Assembly (NCBI RefSeq): GCF_000701505.1
Contig: NZ_JNJB01000022.1
Location: 1 to 48,584 of the forward strand
Length of the DNA: 48,584 nt
Source: Dyadobacter crusticola DSM 16708
GTDB taxonomy: Bacteria > Bacteroidota > Bacteroidia > Cytophagales > Spirosomataceae
Direction of reading: 5' to 3'
In this document: in pieces, positions 9,108 through 17,662 of the stretch
How positions within the stretch are numbered: the stretch's first letter is position 1
How the letters are laid out: every line of letters begins with the position of its first letter
Position numbers and translations under genes: made by a program
The notes under the pieces: model-generated
Seen by the model: the letters and a program-made list of their open reading frames with translations, nothing else
Told to the model about the DNA's origin: nothing
Database searches by the model: none

Positions 9108-12100
9108 ATGAAACAGGTAAGATATATACTAATCTACTATATGAAAATATCGTTGATTCAGGTATTACTGGCGTTTACATTTATAGGTGTTTCCTGGGCC
9201 AATGACCTGTCCGCCCAGGAGTTATTGAACCGTCGCATCACTCTCAGCCTCACAGACGTCAAATTCAAACTTGCGCTGAAAGAAATCGAAAGAGCTTCTA
9301 ATGTTCGGTTTTCCTACACACCGCAAATTGGTCAGTCTCAACAAGCCGTTACAATAAAGGCGAGCAATGCCATGCTCGGACAAGTACTGGAAAAGCTTTT
9401 TACGCCGATGAACATACGGTATGAGGTTAGTGGCAAGCATGTTATTCTTTCGCGTGACACGCCCGATGAATCACCTGTAAAGGTGGAAGTACAGGAATCG
9501 CCCGCACAAAACTTTATTCCCCTAAAAGGCAAGGTTGTAGATGAGAAAGGCGCTGCGCTTCCCGGTGTAAGTATCCTGCTTCAGGGCACAAGCAGAGGAA
9601 CGCTTACCAACGCAGATGGCGAATTTACATTCGAGGCGACGGAAACGGCAGGAACGCTTGTGTTCAGCTTTGTCGGCTTTGCCTCAAAGCAAGTCGCTAT
9701 CGCCGGCAGGACCTATTTTGATGTAACGCTGGAAGCATTGGCAAATACATTGAATGAGCAGGTTGTTGTCGGCTACGGGGCGCAAAAGAGAATAAACGTG
9801 ACAGGAGCAGTAGCTTCCATTAACTCGGAGGATATTCAACAAGGCCAGTTTTTGAATACTGCATCATTAATGCAGGGAAGACTGCCTGGCCTCAAAATCA
9901 CGCAAAACTCCGGTGCCCCAGGCGCGGAAGGAATTAACCTGCAAATCAGAGGTGTTGGAACATTCAGCGGCGCCGGTGTTAATCCGCTCGTCATCATCGA
10001 TGGCGTGGCGGGCGGCGATATCAATAGCGTTAACCCGGAAAGTATCGAAAGCATTTCCGTGCTCAAAGATGCCGCGTCTGCTGCAATATATGGTGCCAGG
10101 GCTGCAAATGGCGTTATTCTGGTCACCACCAAAACAGGAACAAAGACAGATAAAACCACTTTTGACTACCACATCAACACGGCGCTGCATTCACCAACGA
10201 AATACCCGGACCTGATCTGGAACTCCGTTGAATACATGGAGCTGTGGAATGAAGCGATCGGAAACTTTGGAACAGGCGGCTCGCCTTATACGCAGGAACA
10301 AATCGATGCATACAGAAATCCTACGAACCGCGATCAGTACCCCAATTTCAACTGGCTGGATAAAATGTTCGACACGAAAGTGGTCACCAACCAGACGCTT
10401 TCATTTACCGGAAACCGGGGGGCGACCAACTTCTTCGGACAGGCCGCCTACCTGGATCAGCCGGGGACTTTTAAAGGCTACAACATGAAACGGACATCCA
10501 TGCAATTCAAAATGGATAGCAAATTGAGCAAAATACTCCTTTTCGGTACAAAGCTTGGTTTGGTCCTTAAAAACCGCACTTCACCTTCTGGCGACAGCGG
10601 CGGTGACGGTGTGGACCCGCTATTATCCACGATGGCCCAAAGACCTACATTTGGTGCAGAGCTTGCAGATGGCAGCGGGCGCTATGCAACACGGGGCTAT
10701 CCTAATGAGACGATTGGGAACAAGAATCCCTGGTTGGTGGCCAATGAGGCTTTAAATAGAATCAAAAGTCAGGATTACCGGTTGCAAGCCTATTTAAAAT
10801 TTACGCCGGTTAAGTCGCTTGATATCACGGGAAGCGTCGCGGCTGCTGGAACGATGGCTGAAAGCAGATTCATGAACACCAAAGTCCCGACCTCTAATTT
10901 TGCCACAGGAGCACCCTCAGGCAGCTTTGGGAACAACAATTATGAACAGACTCAGTCCAAGAATAACCTGACGACAGCAAACCTTTACGGAAACTATGTA
11001 AAAGATTTCGGTGACCACCACGTGAATGCAACACTCGGAACGAGCTATGAAACCTACAAGGTAAGCTCCCTGGGCGGTACCCGCATCAACTACATAACAA
11101 GCGCGCTTACAGAGCTGGATGCCGGGCCCGCAGCAGGGCAAACCAACAGGGGAAGTTCCAGTGAATGGGCTTTGCTTTCATACTTCGGACGCTTTGCTTA
11201 CAGTTTCAAAAACCGGTATCTCCTGGAGGTCAACGCCCGGTATGACGGATCGTCACGCTTTTCGCCTTCGAACCGATGGGGATTTTTCCCTTCTTTCTCC
11301 GGTGGCTGGAATATCGCCGAAGAAGATTTCTTTGAAGCAGACTGGCTCAGCGAGCTGAAAATACGGGGTTCTTGGGGAAGTCTTGGTAACCAGGAAATCA
11401 GTTATTATCCATATCAATCCCTATTGGCGGTTACTACGGGCTATCCATTCGATAACGCGCTTTCGCCAGGTGTAAGAAAAACAGAGTTAAACAATTCCGA
11501 GATCAGCTGGGAGAAGACCACCGTAACGGATTTTGGTATTGATGCCGAAATTTTCAATAGAAGACTTAGACTGACGATCGACTACTTCGATAAGAGAACA
11601 TCTGACATTTTGAGAAGGGCCGATATTCCTCTTGAAATAGGTTATACCGCACCTTTGATCAACGACGGGTTGATGATCAACAGAGGTATGGAACTTGGAT
11701 TAGATTTCAGGAATAAAATTGGCCGCGAAATATCTTATAATGTCGGTGGGACAATCTCAGCATACAGGAACAAACTAGCCAGATATGGTTCTGTAACCTA
11801 TGGTCAAAATTTCATAAACCGCGAAGGAGATCCTTTTCAAACCTATTATCTGTGGCAAGTGCAAGGCATTTTCCAAAGCCGGGAGGAAATTAATCAGGCT
11901 GCTAAGCAGGCAAATAATCCGTCACCGGGTGACCTGCGTTATATAGATCAAAATGGCGATGGCGTGATTAATACCAGCGATAAAGTTACCATGGACGGCC
12001 GCCATCCCGACTTTGAATATGCAGCAAATCTTGGTTTGAAGTTTAGAGGTTTCTCACTGAATGCAATGTTTTACGGGGTGCAAGGCGCGAAGTATTACAC

Positions 12101-12485
12101 AGGACAATGGGGATATGAACCTTTCAGGCAGGGATCTCCGCCGCCGGTAAGATGGCGCGACAGATGGACGCCCGAAAACCCAAACAAGACTGTGCCCAAA
12201 CTGTATATCGATAGCAATAAAGCGAGTTCAGAGCCCTCTAACTTCTGGCTTGAAAATGCTTCCTATCTCAGATTGAGAAGCCTGGATATCAGCTATGATT
12301 TCATGCCGAACAAATTATCTGTTCTGGGTCTTTCCGGGCTGACCATCTATCTGTCGGGCCAGAATATGTTCACTTTGACAAAATTCACTGGCTTCGATCC
12401 TGAACGCAGCGGCGATGGGGGCCGTGGCGGTGTGCGCTATCCACAAAACAAAGTTTATTCACTAGGGCTAAAAGTCCGGTTCTAA
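9108..12485 (+). CDS. SusC/RagA family TonB-linked outer membrane receptor with STN domain
   Basis: The protein has 1125 residues: signal sequence (about 1-36), STN signalling domain (about 42-115), carboxypeptidase-regulatory beta-sandwich (about 138-210), the SusC-class motif VVVGYGAQKR (219-228), a plug domain to about 345, and a long barrel ending in a terminal aromatic strand (VYSLGLKVRF). It forms the active outer-membrane channel beneath the SusD lid and is energised by TonB/ExbBD. The STN domain fits the upstream sigma/FecR pair. The adjoining phosphoesterases suggest a phosphorylated ligand (inference). Length and order are normal and the frame is intact. The ATG at 9108 starts a slightly long signal region; a second Met (residue 12) is an alternative start. 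Confidence 0.95.
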   Translation: MKQVRYILIYYMKISLIQVLLAFTFIGVSWANDLSAQELLNRRITLSLTDVKFKLALKEIERASNVRFSYTPQIGQSQQAVTIKASNAMLGQVLEKLFTPMNIRYEVSGKHVILSRDTPDESPVKVEVQESPAQNFIPLKGKVVDEKGAALPGVSILLQGTSRGTLTNADGEFTFEATETAGTLVFSFVGFASKQVAIAGRTYFDVTLEALANTLNEQVVVGYGAQKRINVTGAVASINSEDIQQGQFLNTASLMQGRLPGLKITQNSGAPGAEGINLQIRGVGTFSGAGVNPLVIIDGVAGGDINSVNPESIESISVLKDAASAAIYGARAANGVILVTTKTGTKTDKTTFDYHINTALHSPTKYPDLIWNSVEYMELWNEAIGNFGTGGSPYTQEQIDAYRNPTNRDQYPNFNWLDKMFDTKVVTNQTLSFTGNRGATNFFGQAAYLDQPGTFKGYNMKRTSMQFKMDSKLSKILLFGTKLGLVLKNRTSPSGDSGGDGVDPLLSTMAQRPTFGAELADGSGRYATRGYPNETIGNKNPWLVANEALNRIKSQDYRLQAYLKFTPVKSLDITGSVAAAGTMAESRFMNTKVPTSNFATGAPSGSFGNNNYEQTQSKNNLTTANLYGNYVKDFGDHHVNATLGTSYETYKVSSLGGTRINYITSALTELDAGPAAGQTNRGSSSEWALLSYFGRFAYSFKNRYLLEVNARYDGSSRFSPSNRWGFFPSFSGGWNIAEEDFFEADWLSELKIRGSWGSLGNQEISYYPYQSLLAVTTGYPFDNALSPGVRKTELNNSEISWEKTTVTDFGIDAEIFNRRLRLTIDYFDKRTSDILRRADIPLEIGYTAPLINDGLMINRGMELGLDFRNKIGREISYNVGGTISAYRNKLARYGSVTYGQNFINREGDPFQTYYLWQVQGIFQSREEINQAAKQANNPSPGDLRYIDQNGDGVINTSDKVTMDGRHPDFEYAANLGLKFRGFSLNAMFYGVQGAKYYTGQWGYEPFRQGSPPPVRWRDRWTPENPNKTVPKLYIDSNKASSEPSNFWLENASYLRLRSLDISYDFMPNKLSVLGLSGLTIYLSGQNMFTLTKFTGFDPERSGDGGRGGVRYPQNKVYSLGLKVRF

Positions 12486-12510
12486 CCAAGACATTCAAAA
12501 AAAGAAAATT

Positions 12511-14031
12511 ATGATCTGGTTTATCAAAAACAACATTATCCGCTGTTGCTATAAATATGTTCCTGCAATCATTTTAACGTTCCTCTTTACCGGTTGCAGC
12601 GAAGATTTTCTAAATAAGAATTCACTTACGCAGCTCTCGTCGGAGACATTCTGGAAAAGTGAGGACGATGTTAAAACGGCTTTGGCCGCAGTGTACGGAC
12701 AGCTTCAATTTAACAGGCTTTCATGGATGACGCCCTCCCTTTCAACATTATCTGACGAAGCCGATAGAGGCGAGTATGAAGGGTTTGCTCAGGGTGTCAT
12801 TGAGCCGACCAGCGCCGACGTCACTGCCGTCTACAATTCACTGTACCAAACATTGGCGAGTTGCAATGATTTCCTGGCTAATATTGAGAAAGTGACAATG
12901 GCTGATCAGGACCGGGCCAGATATGTGTCGGAGGTGAAATTCATCCGTGCCCTGACCAATTTTCGACTGACCCAGTATTTTGGTGACGCGGTACTCGCCA
13001 TGGAACCGCTGACCCTGGAAAACGGTAAACGGCCAAAAAGCAAGAAAGAGGAAATTTATGCAGCGATTATTGCCGACCTGGACGAGGCTATCGGGGGCCT
13101 TCCCGAGATTGCCTACAATGGGCACGCTGTTAGGGGAACTGCTTACGCCATGAAAGGCAAGGTGCTGCTGTATATGAAAGATTACCCTGGTGCCGTAAAT
13201 GCATTCAAGGGCGTGCTGAACAAGCAATTCTCGCTCAGCAGCAATTTGAAGGATGTTTTTATCGACGGTACCCAGGAGAAATCGCCCGAAATCCTGTTCT
13301 CGATCCGTTTTTTGGCGCCCAACAACTTACAGGATCCGCGTTGGGGCGTTGACGTTTGGTACGGCAGAGGGGAGCGTGCTGTTCCTTTGCAATCGTTTGT
13401 AGATGAATTTCTTTGCATTGATGGGAGAAGCATTTCTCAGTCGCCGCTTTATGATCCCAAGAAACCTTATGTAAACCGCGACCCGAGGCTGGACGTTTCG
13501 GTGCTCTATCCTGGAAAACCGTGGCCCGGACATCCTAATGGGTTTCAACCGAGTGCAGGAGCGGGAACGCCAAACGGTCTGATCATCGAAAAATTCCTGA
13601 ATAAAAGTAAATTTCCTGCGCAGGAATACTCTGTGAATCCCAGTGAACAGGATTGGGTAGAGATCCGCTATGCAGACGTATTGCTGATGTATGCCGAAGC
13701 ATTGAATGAAACTGCTGGTCCAAATCAGGAAGTCTATAACGCCCTTAATGCAATCCGATCACGGCCCAGTACGCATATGCCTGCGATCCAGCCCGGGCTA
13801 AGCAAAGATCAGATGAGAGAGGCTATCCGCTTTGAGAGAAAGATAGAGATGGCATTCGAGGGAACGAGGTATTTTGACCTTAAACGCTGGGGAATCATAC
13901 AGGATGTGGTGCCTAAGGTGAAGAATGTACTGGGCAGAAACAAGGTTTTTCTTCAGCAGCATTACTTGTGGCCGATCCCTGAGGCGGCGCTCAATAACAA
14001 TGATCTTCTTGTGCAGAATCCAGGATACTAG
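12511..14031 (+). CDS. RagB/SusD family substrate-binding lipoprotein
   Basis: The protein has 506 residues and a lipoprotein signal (LFTGC, Cys29) followed by SEDFLNKN, the typical SusD opening. The central region is built from TPR-like helices (TALAAVYGQLQFNR, FIRALTNFRLTQYFGD). The C-terminus has the usual SusD blocks EIRYADVLLMYAEALNE and IRFERKIEMAFEGTRYFDLKRWG. It is surface-exposed, caps the SusC barrel and captures ligand. It lies 25 bp after the susC gene and is certainly co-transcribed with it. The specific ligand cannot be read from the sequence. Confidence 0.95.
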   Translation: MIWFIKNNIIRCCYKYVPAIILTFLFTGCSEDFLNKNSLTQLSSETFWKSEDDVKTALAAVYGQLQFNRLSWMTPSLSTLSDEADRGEYEGFAQGVIEPTSADVTAVYNSLYQTLASCNDFLANIEKVTMADQDRARYVSEVKFIRALTNFRLTQYFGDAVLAMEPLTLENGKRPKSKKEEIYAAIIADLDEAIGGLPEIAYNGHAVRGTAYAMKGKVLLYMKDYPGAVNAFKGVLNKQFSLSSNLKDVFIDGTQEKSPEILFSIRFLAPNNLQDPRWGVDVWYGRGERAVPLQSFVDEFLCIDGRSISQSPLYDPKKPYVNRDPRLDVSVLYPGKPWPGHPNGFQPSAGAGTPNGLIIEKFLNKSKFPAQEYSVNPSEQDWVEIRYADVLLMYAEALNETAGPNQEVYNALNAIRSRPSTHMPAIQPGLSKDQMREAIRFERKIEMAFEGTRYFDLKRWGIIQDVVPKVKNVLGRNKVFLQQHYLWPIPEAALNNNDLLVQNPGY

Positions 14032-14123
14032 AAAGCAAGACTCCCACGTAAAACGAGGTGACGTATATTTAGAATCGTTCAAAGTTTCTGATTGTCTTTC
14101 AATTTGATTAAATATTGGTAAAA

Positions 14124-15698
14124 ATGAAATTTCTATTTGGAGCGCTCGTGACATTGATACTGAGCGCGGGCGGTACATTTGCCCAAAAAAAGGTTTCCGG
14201 ATTCGTTTACAATGATGCGAATAGTAATCTCAGGAAGGAAGCTTCCGAGAAAGGGATACGTAATGTTGCTGTAACCAATGGTGTCAACGTAACCGTCACC
14301 GATTCGAAAGGTAAATATGTCCTTCCAATCTGGGACGATGCGATCATTTCGGTTATAAAACCATCCGGCTACGCGGTGCCGTTGAATGAATATAATCAGC
14401 CGCAGTTCTTTTATGTGCATAATACCAAGGGATCGCCTGCTTCGAAATACAAAGGGATTTCGCCGACTGGCCCGCTTCCCAAATCGGTCGACTTCGCGCT
14501 GACTTCGGCTGGCGTGCAGGACAGTTTTCGCGCCTTGATCTTTGGGGATCCGCAACTTCTTAATGAACGTGAACTGGGATATTTTGAAAGAGGTATTGTG
14601 TCGGAAGTGTCCCATGTCAAAAATGTAGCATTCGGCCTTACTCTTGGCGACATCGCCGGCGACGATTTGGCCTTGCACAAGCACTACATAAAATCAGTGA
14701 GCAAAGTGGGAGTTCCCTGGTATAATGTGATGGGTAACCATGATATGAATACCGACGCGCCGGTGGATAGCCTGACTGACGAAACCTTCACAGCCAACTT
14801 CGGCCCTGCCAATTATGCCTATAACTATGGTAATGCGCATTTTCTGATTTTAGAAGACAACCTGTTTCCGGATCCAGGTCACGCGTTTCGCGGTGGGTTG
14901 ACGGAAAGTCAGTTCAGATTCGTTGAAAACGACCTTAAACTGGTAGACACCAGCAAATTGGTCGTCGTTGCATTTCACGTCCCACTACAAAACGGCTATC
15001 CCGGTTCATTCCGGGAAGAAGATCGCGAGCGACTGTTCCGAATTTTGGAAAAATACCCGCACGTCCTCGTTTTGTCAGCACATTCGCATAACCAGCGTCA
15101 GGAATTGTACGGCAAGGATTATGGCTGGACCAAAGAAAGGCGCTTGTACGAGTATAATGTTGGTACGACCTGTGGCAATTGGTGGTCTGGCAAAGTGAAT
15201 GATCAAGGCGTAATTGAATCCGATATGAGCGATGGCACCCCAAAGGGTTATGCCTTCCTTAATATTAACGGCAATCAGTATACAATTGATTACAAGGTTG
15301 CCGGGATGCCTGCAAGTTATCAGATCAACCTATATCACCGAAAAGTGATGAATGATATCTGGTGGGAAGGGAGGGGGCACATTTACGCCAACTTCTTCAT
15401 GGGGCACAAGGAAAGCAAGGTAGAATACCGCATTGATGACAAGCCGTGGAAGCCTATGAAATTTGTGGGCGGAGCTGATCCTGCATTCGTTGCAAAGGGA
15501 AATGAATGGGACCGTGCGGATACGCTCATGCGCGGCCGGCGGCCAACCGAGGCAGCGAATTGCACCCACCTGTGGAGAGCGCCGCTTCCGGAAAATATCG
15601 GACTGGGGGAGCATAAAATAGAGGTAAGGGCCACCGATCTGTTTGGTCGCACGTTTACTCAAAAAAGCTCCTATCGTATCGAAAAGCCGAAATTTTGA
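14124..15698 (+). CDS. Exported calcineurin-like metallophosphoesterase
   Basis: From the ATG at 14124 (a TTG lies 9 bp upstream) the protein has 524 residues and a signal peptide (1-20, cut after GTFAQ). An N-terminal beta-sandwich (about 22-130) precedes the metallophosphoesterase core. Its metal motifs are FGDPQL (Asp142), LTLGDIAGDD (Asp176), NVMGNHD (Asn205, His206), VAFHVPL and SAHSHNQ. A C-terminal calcineurin-like domain (about 350-524) completes the three-domain architecture common in Bacteroidota. It probably hydrolyses a phosphodiester or phosphomonoester in the periplasm or at the surface. It follows susD by 92 bp, suggesting that this locus takes up a phosphorylated compound. Confidence 0.9.
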   Translation: MKFLFGALVTLILSAGGTFAQKKVSGFVYNDANSNLRKEASEKGIRNVAVTNGVNVTVTDSKGKYVLPIWDDAIISVIKPSGYAVPLNEYNQPQFFYVHNTKGSPASKYKGISPTGPLPKSVDFALTSAGVQDSFRALIFGDPQLLNERELGYFERGIVSEVSHVKNVAFGLTLGDIAGDDLALHKHYIKSVSKVGVPWYNVMGNHDMNTDAPVDSLTDETFTANFGPANYAYNYGNAHFLILEDNLFPDPGHAFRGGLTESQFRFVENDLKLVDTSKLVVVAFHVPLQNGYPGSFREEDRERLFRILEKYPHVLVLSAHSHNQRQELYGKDYGWTKERRLYEYNVGTTCGNWWSGKVNDQGVIESDMSDGTPKGYAFLNINGNQYTIDYKVAGMPASYQINLYHRKVMNDIWWEGRGHIYANFFMGHKESKVEYRIDDKPWKPMKFVGGADPAFVAKGNEWDRADTLMRGRRPTEAANCTHLWRAPLPENIGLGEHKIEVRATDLFGRTFTQKSSYRIEKPKF

Positions 15699-15731
15699 TT
15701 TAGTAACGTAGGAATTCGAAAATATAAAATC

Positions 15732-16193
15732 ATGAAAAAACACTTGATCATCGCCTGTGCATTGGCAGGATTGTTTTTGTTCGGGTTCACGCTCATTCAG
15801 CATTTCGAAGAAGAGGATGATGCAGATTTCTCAATCGCGATTATCCCGGATACCCAATTTTATACCGCCGAAGAGCACTGCGGCAAAAAGGAAATGTTTT
15901 ATGCGCAAACCGATTGGATATTAAGAAAGCGCGAAAAGGAGAATATAAAGTATGTAATTCATCTCGGCGACATCAGTAACCATGGTGACGCCGACTCGGT
16001 AGCGTGGAAGTATGCCGCAAAAGCCATGTATGCATTAGAAATGCCGTTGCCTGCTGTTTGCAATGGCCTGCGCGATCGCTTTGGCAGACCGGTCGATTCG
16101 CAGCACGCGATCTACTGGAAAGCGTTTGACAACTTCACGCACAGCCCCTCCCGAACCGCAGCCAATTTCCAGCACTTTAAGGCTTTCCTTTAA
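15732..16193 (+). pseudogene. Second calcineurin-like phosphoesterase, truncated after its N-terminal third
   Basis: The first ~108 residues look like a genuine exported phosphoesterase: signal/anchor segment (1-22), metal motif IAIIPDTQFYT (Asp40) and VIHLGDISNHGD (Asp80, Asp86). Expected next are GNHD and the two His motifs of a protein of about 300-600 residues. Instead, from about position 16056 the frame reads antisense to a methyltransferase fragment and stops at 16193. The enzyme must be inactive because half of the metal ligands are missing. It sits 33 bp after the intact phosphoesterase and was probably the last gene of that operon. Confidence 0.75.
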
Positions 16194-16244
16194 AGGCAGG
16201 GCATTTGCAATTTCTTGAAGTCTGGTTGAAAGCTTAGTTGCCAT
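16035..16244 (-). pseudogene. SAM-dependent methyltransferase, N-terminal fragment
   Basis: Read on the minus strand from ATG 16242-16244, the fragment has 69 codons. It shows the start of a class I methyltransferase: a leading helix (LSTRLQEIANALP), motif I LKVLEIGCGSGGAVREV, and the motif II Asp of RVLRIDRSAKAI. Full-length enzymes have about 190-260 residues; here homology ends at about 16056, where a truncated phosphoesterase gene on the opposite strand also ends. Both genes therefore lost their 3' ends at one junction. It cannot form a complete methyltransferase fold. Confidence 0.65.
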
Positions 16245-16364
16245 ATCAAACCTAATATCCTTTAATTGGCCTTTTCATCAGTTCAACTGCTTTCGAAACA
16301 CCGGAAACTCTACTTTCAACCGTCTGAAAACCCGGGAGGGGCTCAATTAATTAATTGACAGCAT

Positions 16365-16793
16365 ATGGAAGGAAATATTAATGGAATATTAGAATCGGCA
16401 CTATACTTCCCGGATCTGAACAGTGCCAGCGAATTCTACACGGATTTGTTTGGATTTGAAGTTTTACTTAGCTCAGAACGGTTAGTAGCATTAAATGTTG
16501 CAGGGAAACAAGTGTTACTACTATTTCAAGAGGAAGGCTCTCTTAAAGAGGTTCAGGTCCCGACAGGGGGCTTTATACCAGCACACGATGGAAAGGGACC
16601 GGTTCACATAGCATTTTCAATTGATAGTGGCTCGATTGGCTACTGGAAAGAACGTCTTGCTAGCCGCAACATCGATATAGAAAGTGAAATTTCCTTCAAT
16701 CAGGGATATAGTCTGTATTTCTACGATACCGATAAACATCTAGTTGAACTTGCGACACCGGGTATTTGGAAGGGATTAGGGGAGACGTTATAA
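16365..16793 (+). CDS. VOC (glyoxalase/bleomycin-resistance superfamily) protein
   Basis: The protein has 142 residues, the normal size for a single-chain VOC protein. Two beta-alpha-beta-beta-beta modules are visible. The first runs from ALYFPDLNSASEFYTDLFGFEV to KQVLLLFQ. The second runs from PVHIAFSIDSGSIGYWKERLASRNI to SLYFYDTDKHLVELATPG, including the typical FYDTDxHLVEL ending with its metal-ligand Glu. Such proteins bind metals and act as lyases, dioxygenases or antibiotic-binding proteins; no specific substrate can be assigned. The gene appears intact although it stands between broken genes (methyltransferase on the left, GNAT fragment on the right), and it probably has its own promoter in 16245-16364. 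Confidence 0.85.
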   Translation: MEGNINGILESALYFPDLNSASEFYTDLFGFEVLLSSERLVALNVAGKQVLLLFQEEGSLKEVQVPTGGFIPAHDGKGPVHIAFSIDSGSIGYWKERLASRNIDIESEISFNQGYSLYFYDTDKHLVELATPGIWKGLGETL

Positions 16794-16813
16794 ACAGAAG
16801 TAAAACATATTAT

Positions 16814-16918
16814 ATGCATATTGATATTAGGGTAGCCGAAGCATCAGACATTCCGTCAATTTTTAACATTCGAACAAGTGTCAAAGAAAATCACTTGTCA
16901 TTGGTGTTTGTCGTGTAA
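16814..16918 (+). pseudogene. GNAT acetyltransferase, N-terminal stub
   Basis: Starting at ATG 16814, 34 codons read MHIDIRVAEASDIPSIFNIR then TSVKENHLS, the first beta-strand and helix of a GNAT acetyltransferase. The frame stops at 16916 after a few non-homologous codons, so the acetyl-CoA-binding part is missing. It lies 20 bp after the VOC gene and was probably co-transcribed with it before truncation. The junction is at about 16900. Confidence 0.55.
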
Positions 16919-17133
16919 CCGTACTGGAATCCCGATGAAGCAAATTTCGGATGCTGCTGCATCCATTCGTGTAATTGAATGAGTATCGGCAGGGCTTGCG
17001 TCATCCTTTTTTCAACAATCTGGCCTTCCTGATGGAGCAGATCAGGCGCTGCGCAACAAGTTTCTGGCCGCCTCGCTTCTCGCGATGAAATACAGCGTCT
17101 TGAAAGATCGCCTAGACCCGCTAATTCCGACAA
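16891..17133 (-). pseudogene. Possible transposase-like remnant (uncertain, IS66-like)
   Basis: A minus-strand frame of 80 codons contains EKRMTQALPILIQLHEWMQQ, which recalls the segment RxxxxxPVLxxLxxWM that precedes the C-terminal domain of IS66 transposases (compare VPVLLELKEWMTQQ in the IS66 copy near 44.9 kb). Nothing else of the transposase is present, and a plus-strand frame through the same DNA (ALRNKFLAASLLAMKYSVLK, ending at 17236) is equally protein-like. The family is therefore not settled; it is most likely decayed mobile or accessory DNA. Confidence 0.25.
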
Positions 17134-17662
17134 TATTGAAGCTGGCCCGCGAGATAGGTCAGAACGTGCAAACTAGCCTGATTGTTTATGCATTCGTAAA
17201 CAGTACCATGTGCCCAAAAACCGACAAAAATTCATAGGCCACCTTACTCTTGATCTATAAACTTCCGATCATCCATCGAGGTCAGAAGAAAGTATAGCGA
17301 CACCGGTGGCCAGGCTGTCACCATCTCCTTTGAGGAGGTGGAAGGGAAAAATATTTCGCGAGCGGCAGGGATGGCCTTCGCGAAGAAAACGAATGTTTGA
17401 AGCGCATAGTAGCCAGGCAAGCTCTGAAACCAGAGCCGGACGGCCACTGCCGTGAAAAGTAAACTACTAAAAAAAATCCCGCGATTCTTAGCTAGAAACA
17501 AGGGAATACGTTTAAATTTAGCAAGATGCTATTGGCAGGTAAGCGCTTTGATTTCGCACTTGCAGTTTACCCATTGTAAACATTTCAAGCATATGCTCCA
17601 TTGAAAAACACAAGACCATCACCACGAATGACAGACTTGTGTAATTGTAATAAAGGAAGGTG
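17134..17662. other. Degenerate region without an assignable intact gene
   Basis: Two plus-strand frames look coding-like but broken. One ends at 17236 (LDPLIPTILKLAREIGQNVQ). The other (from about 17251, with DTGGQAVTISFEEVEGKNIS) ends near 17400. Neither has a start at a sensible place and I recognise neither family. The 3' part, next to the hmuS stop, is AT-rich, and I saw no strong terminator hairpin there. Confidence 0.4.
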
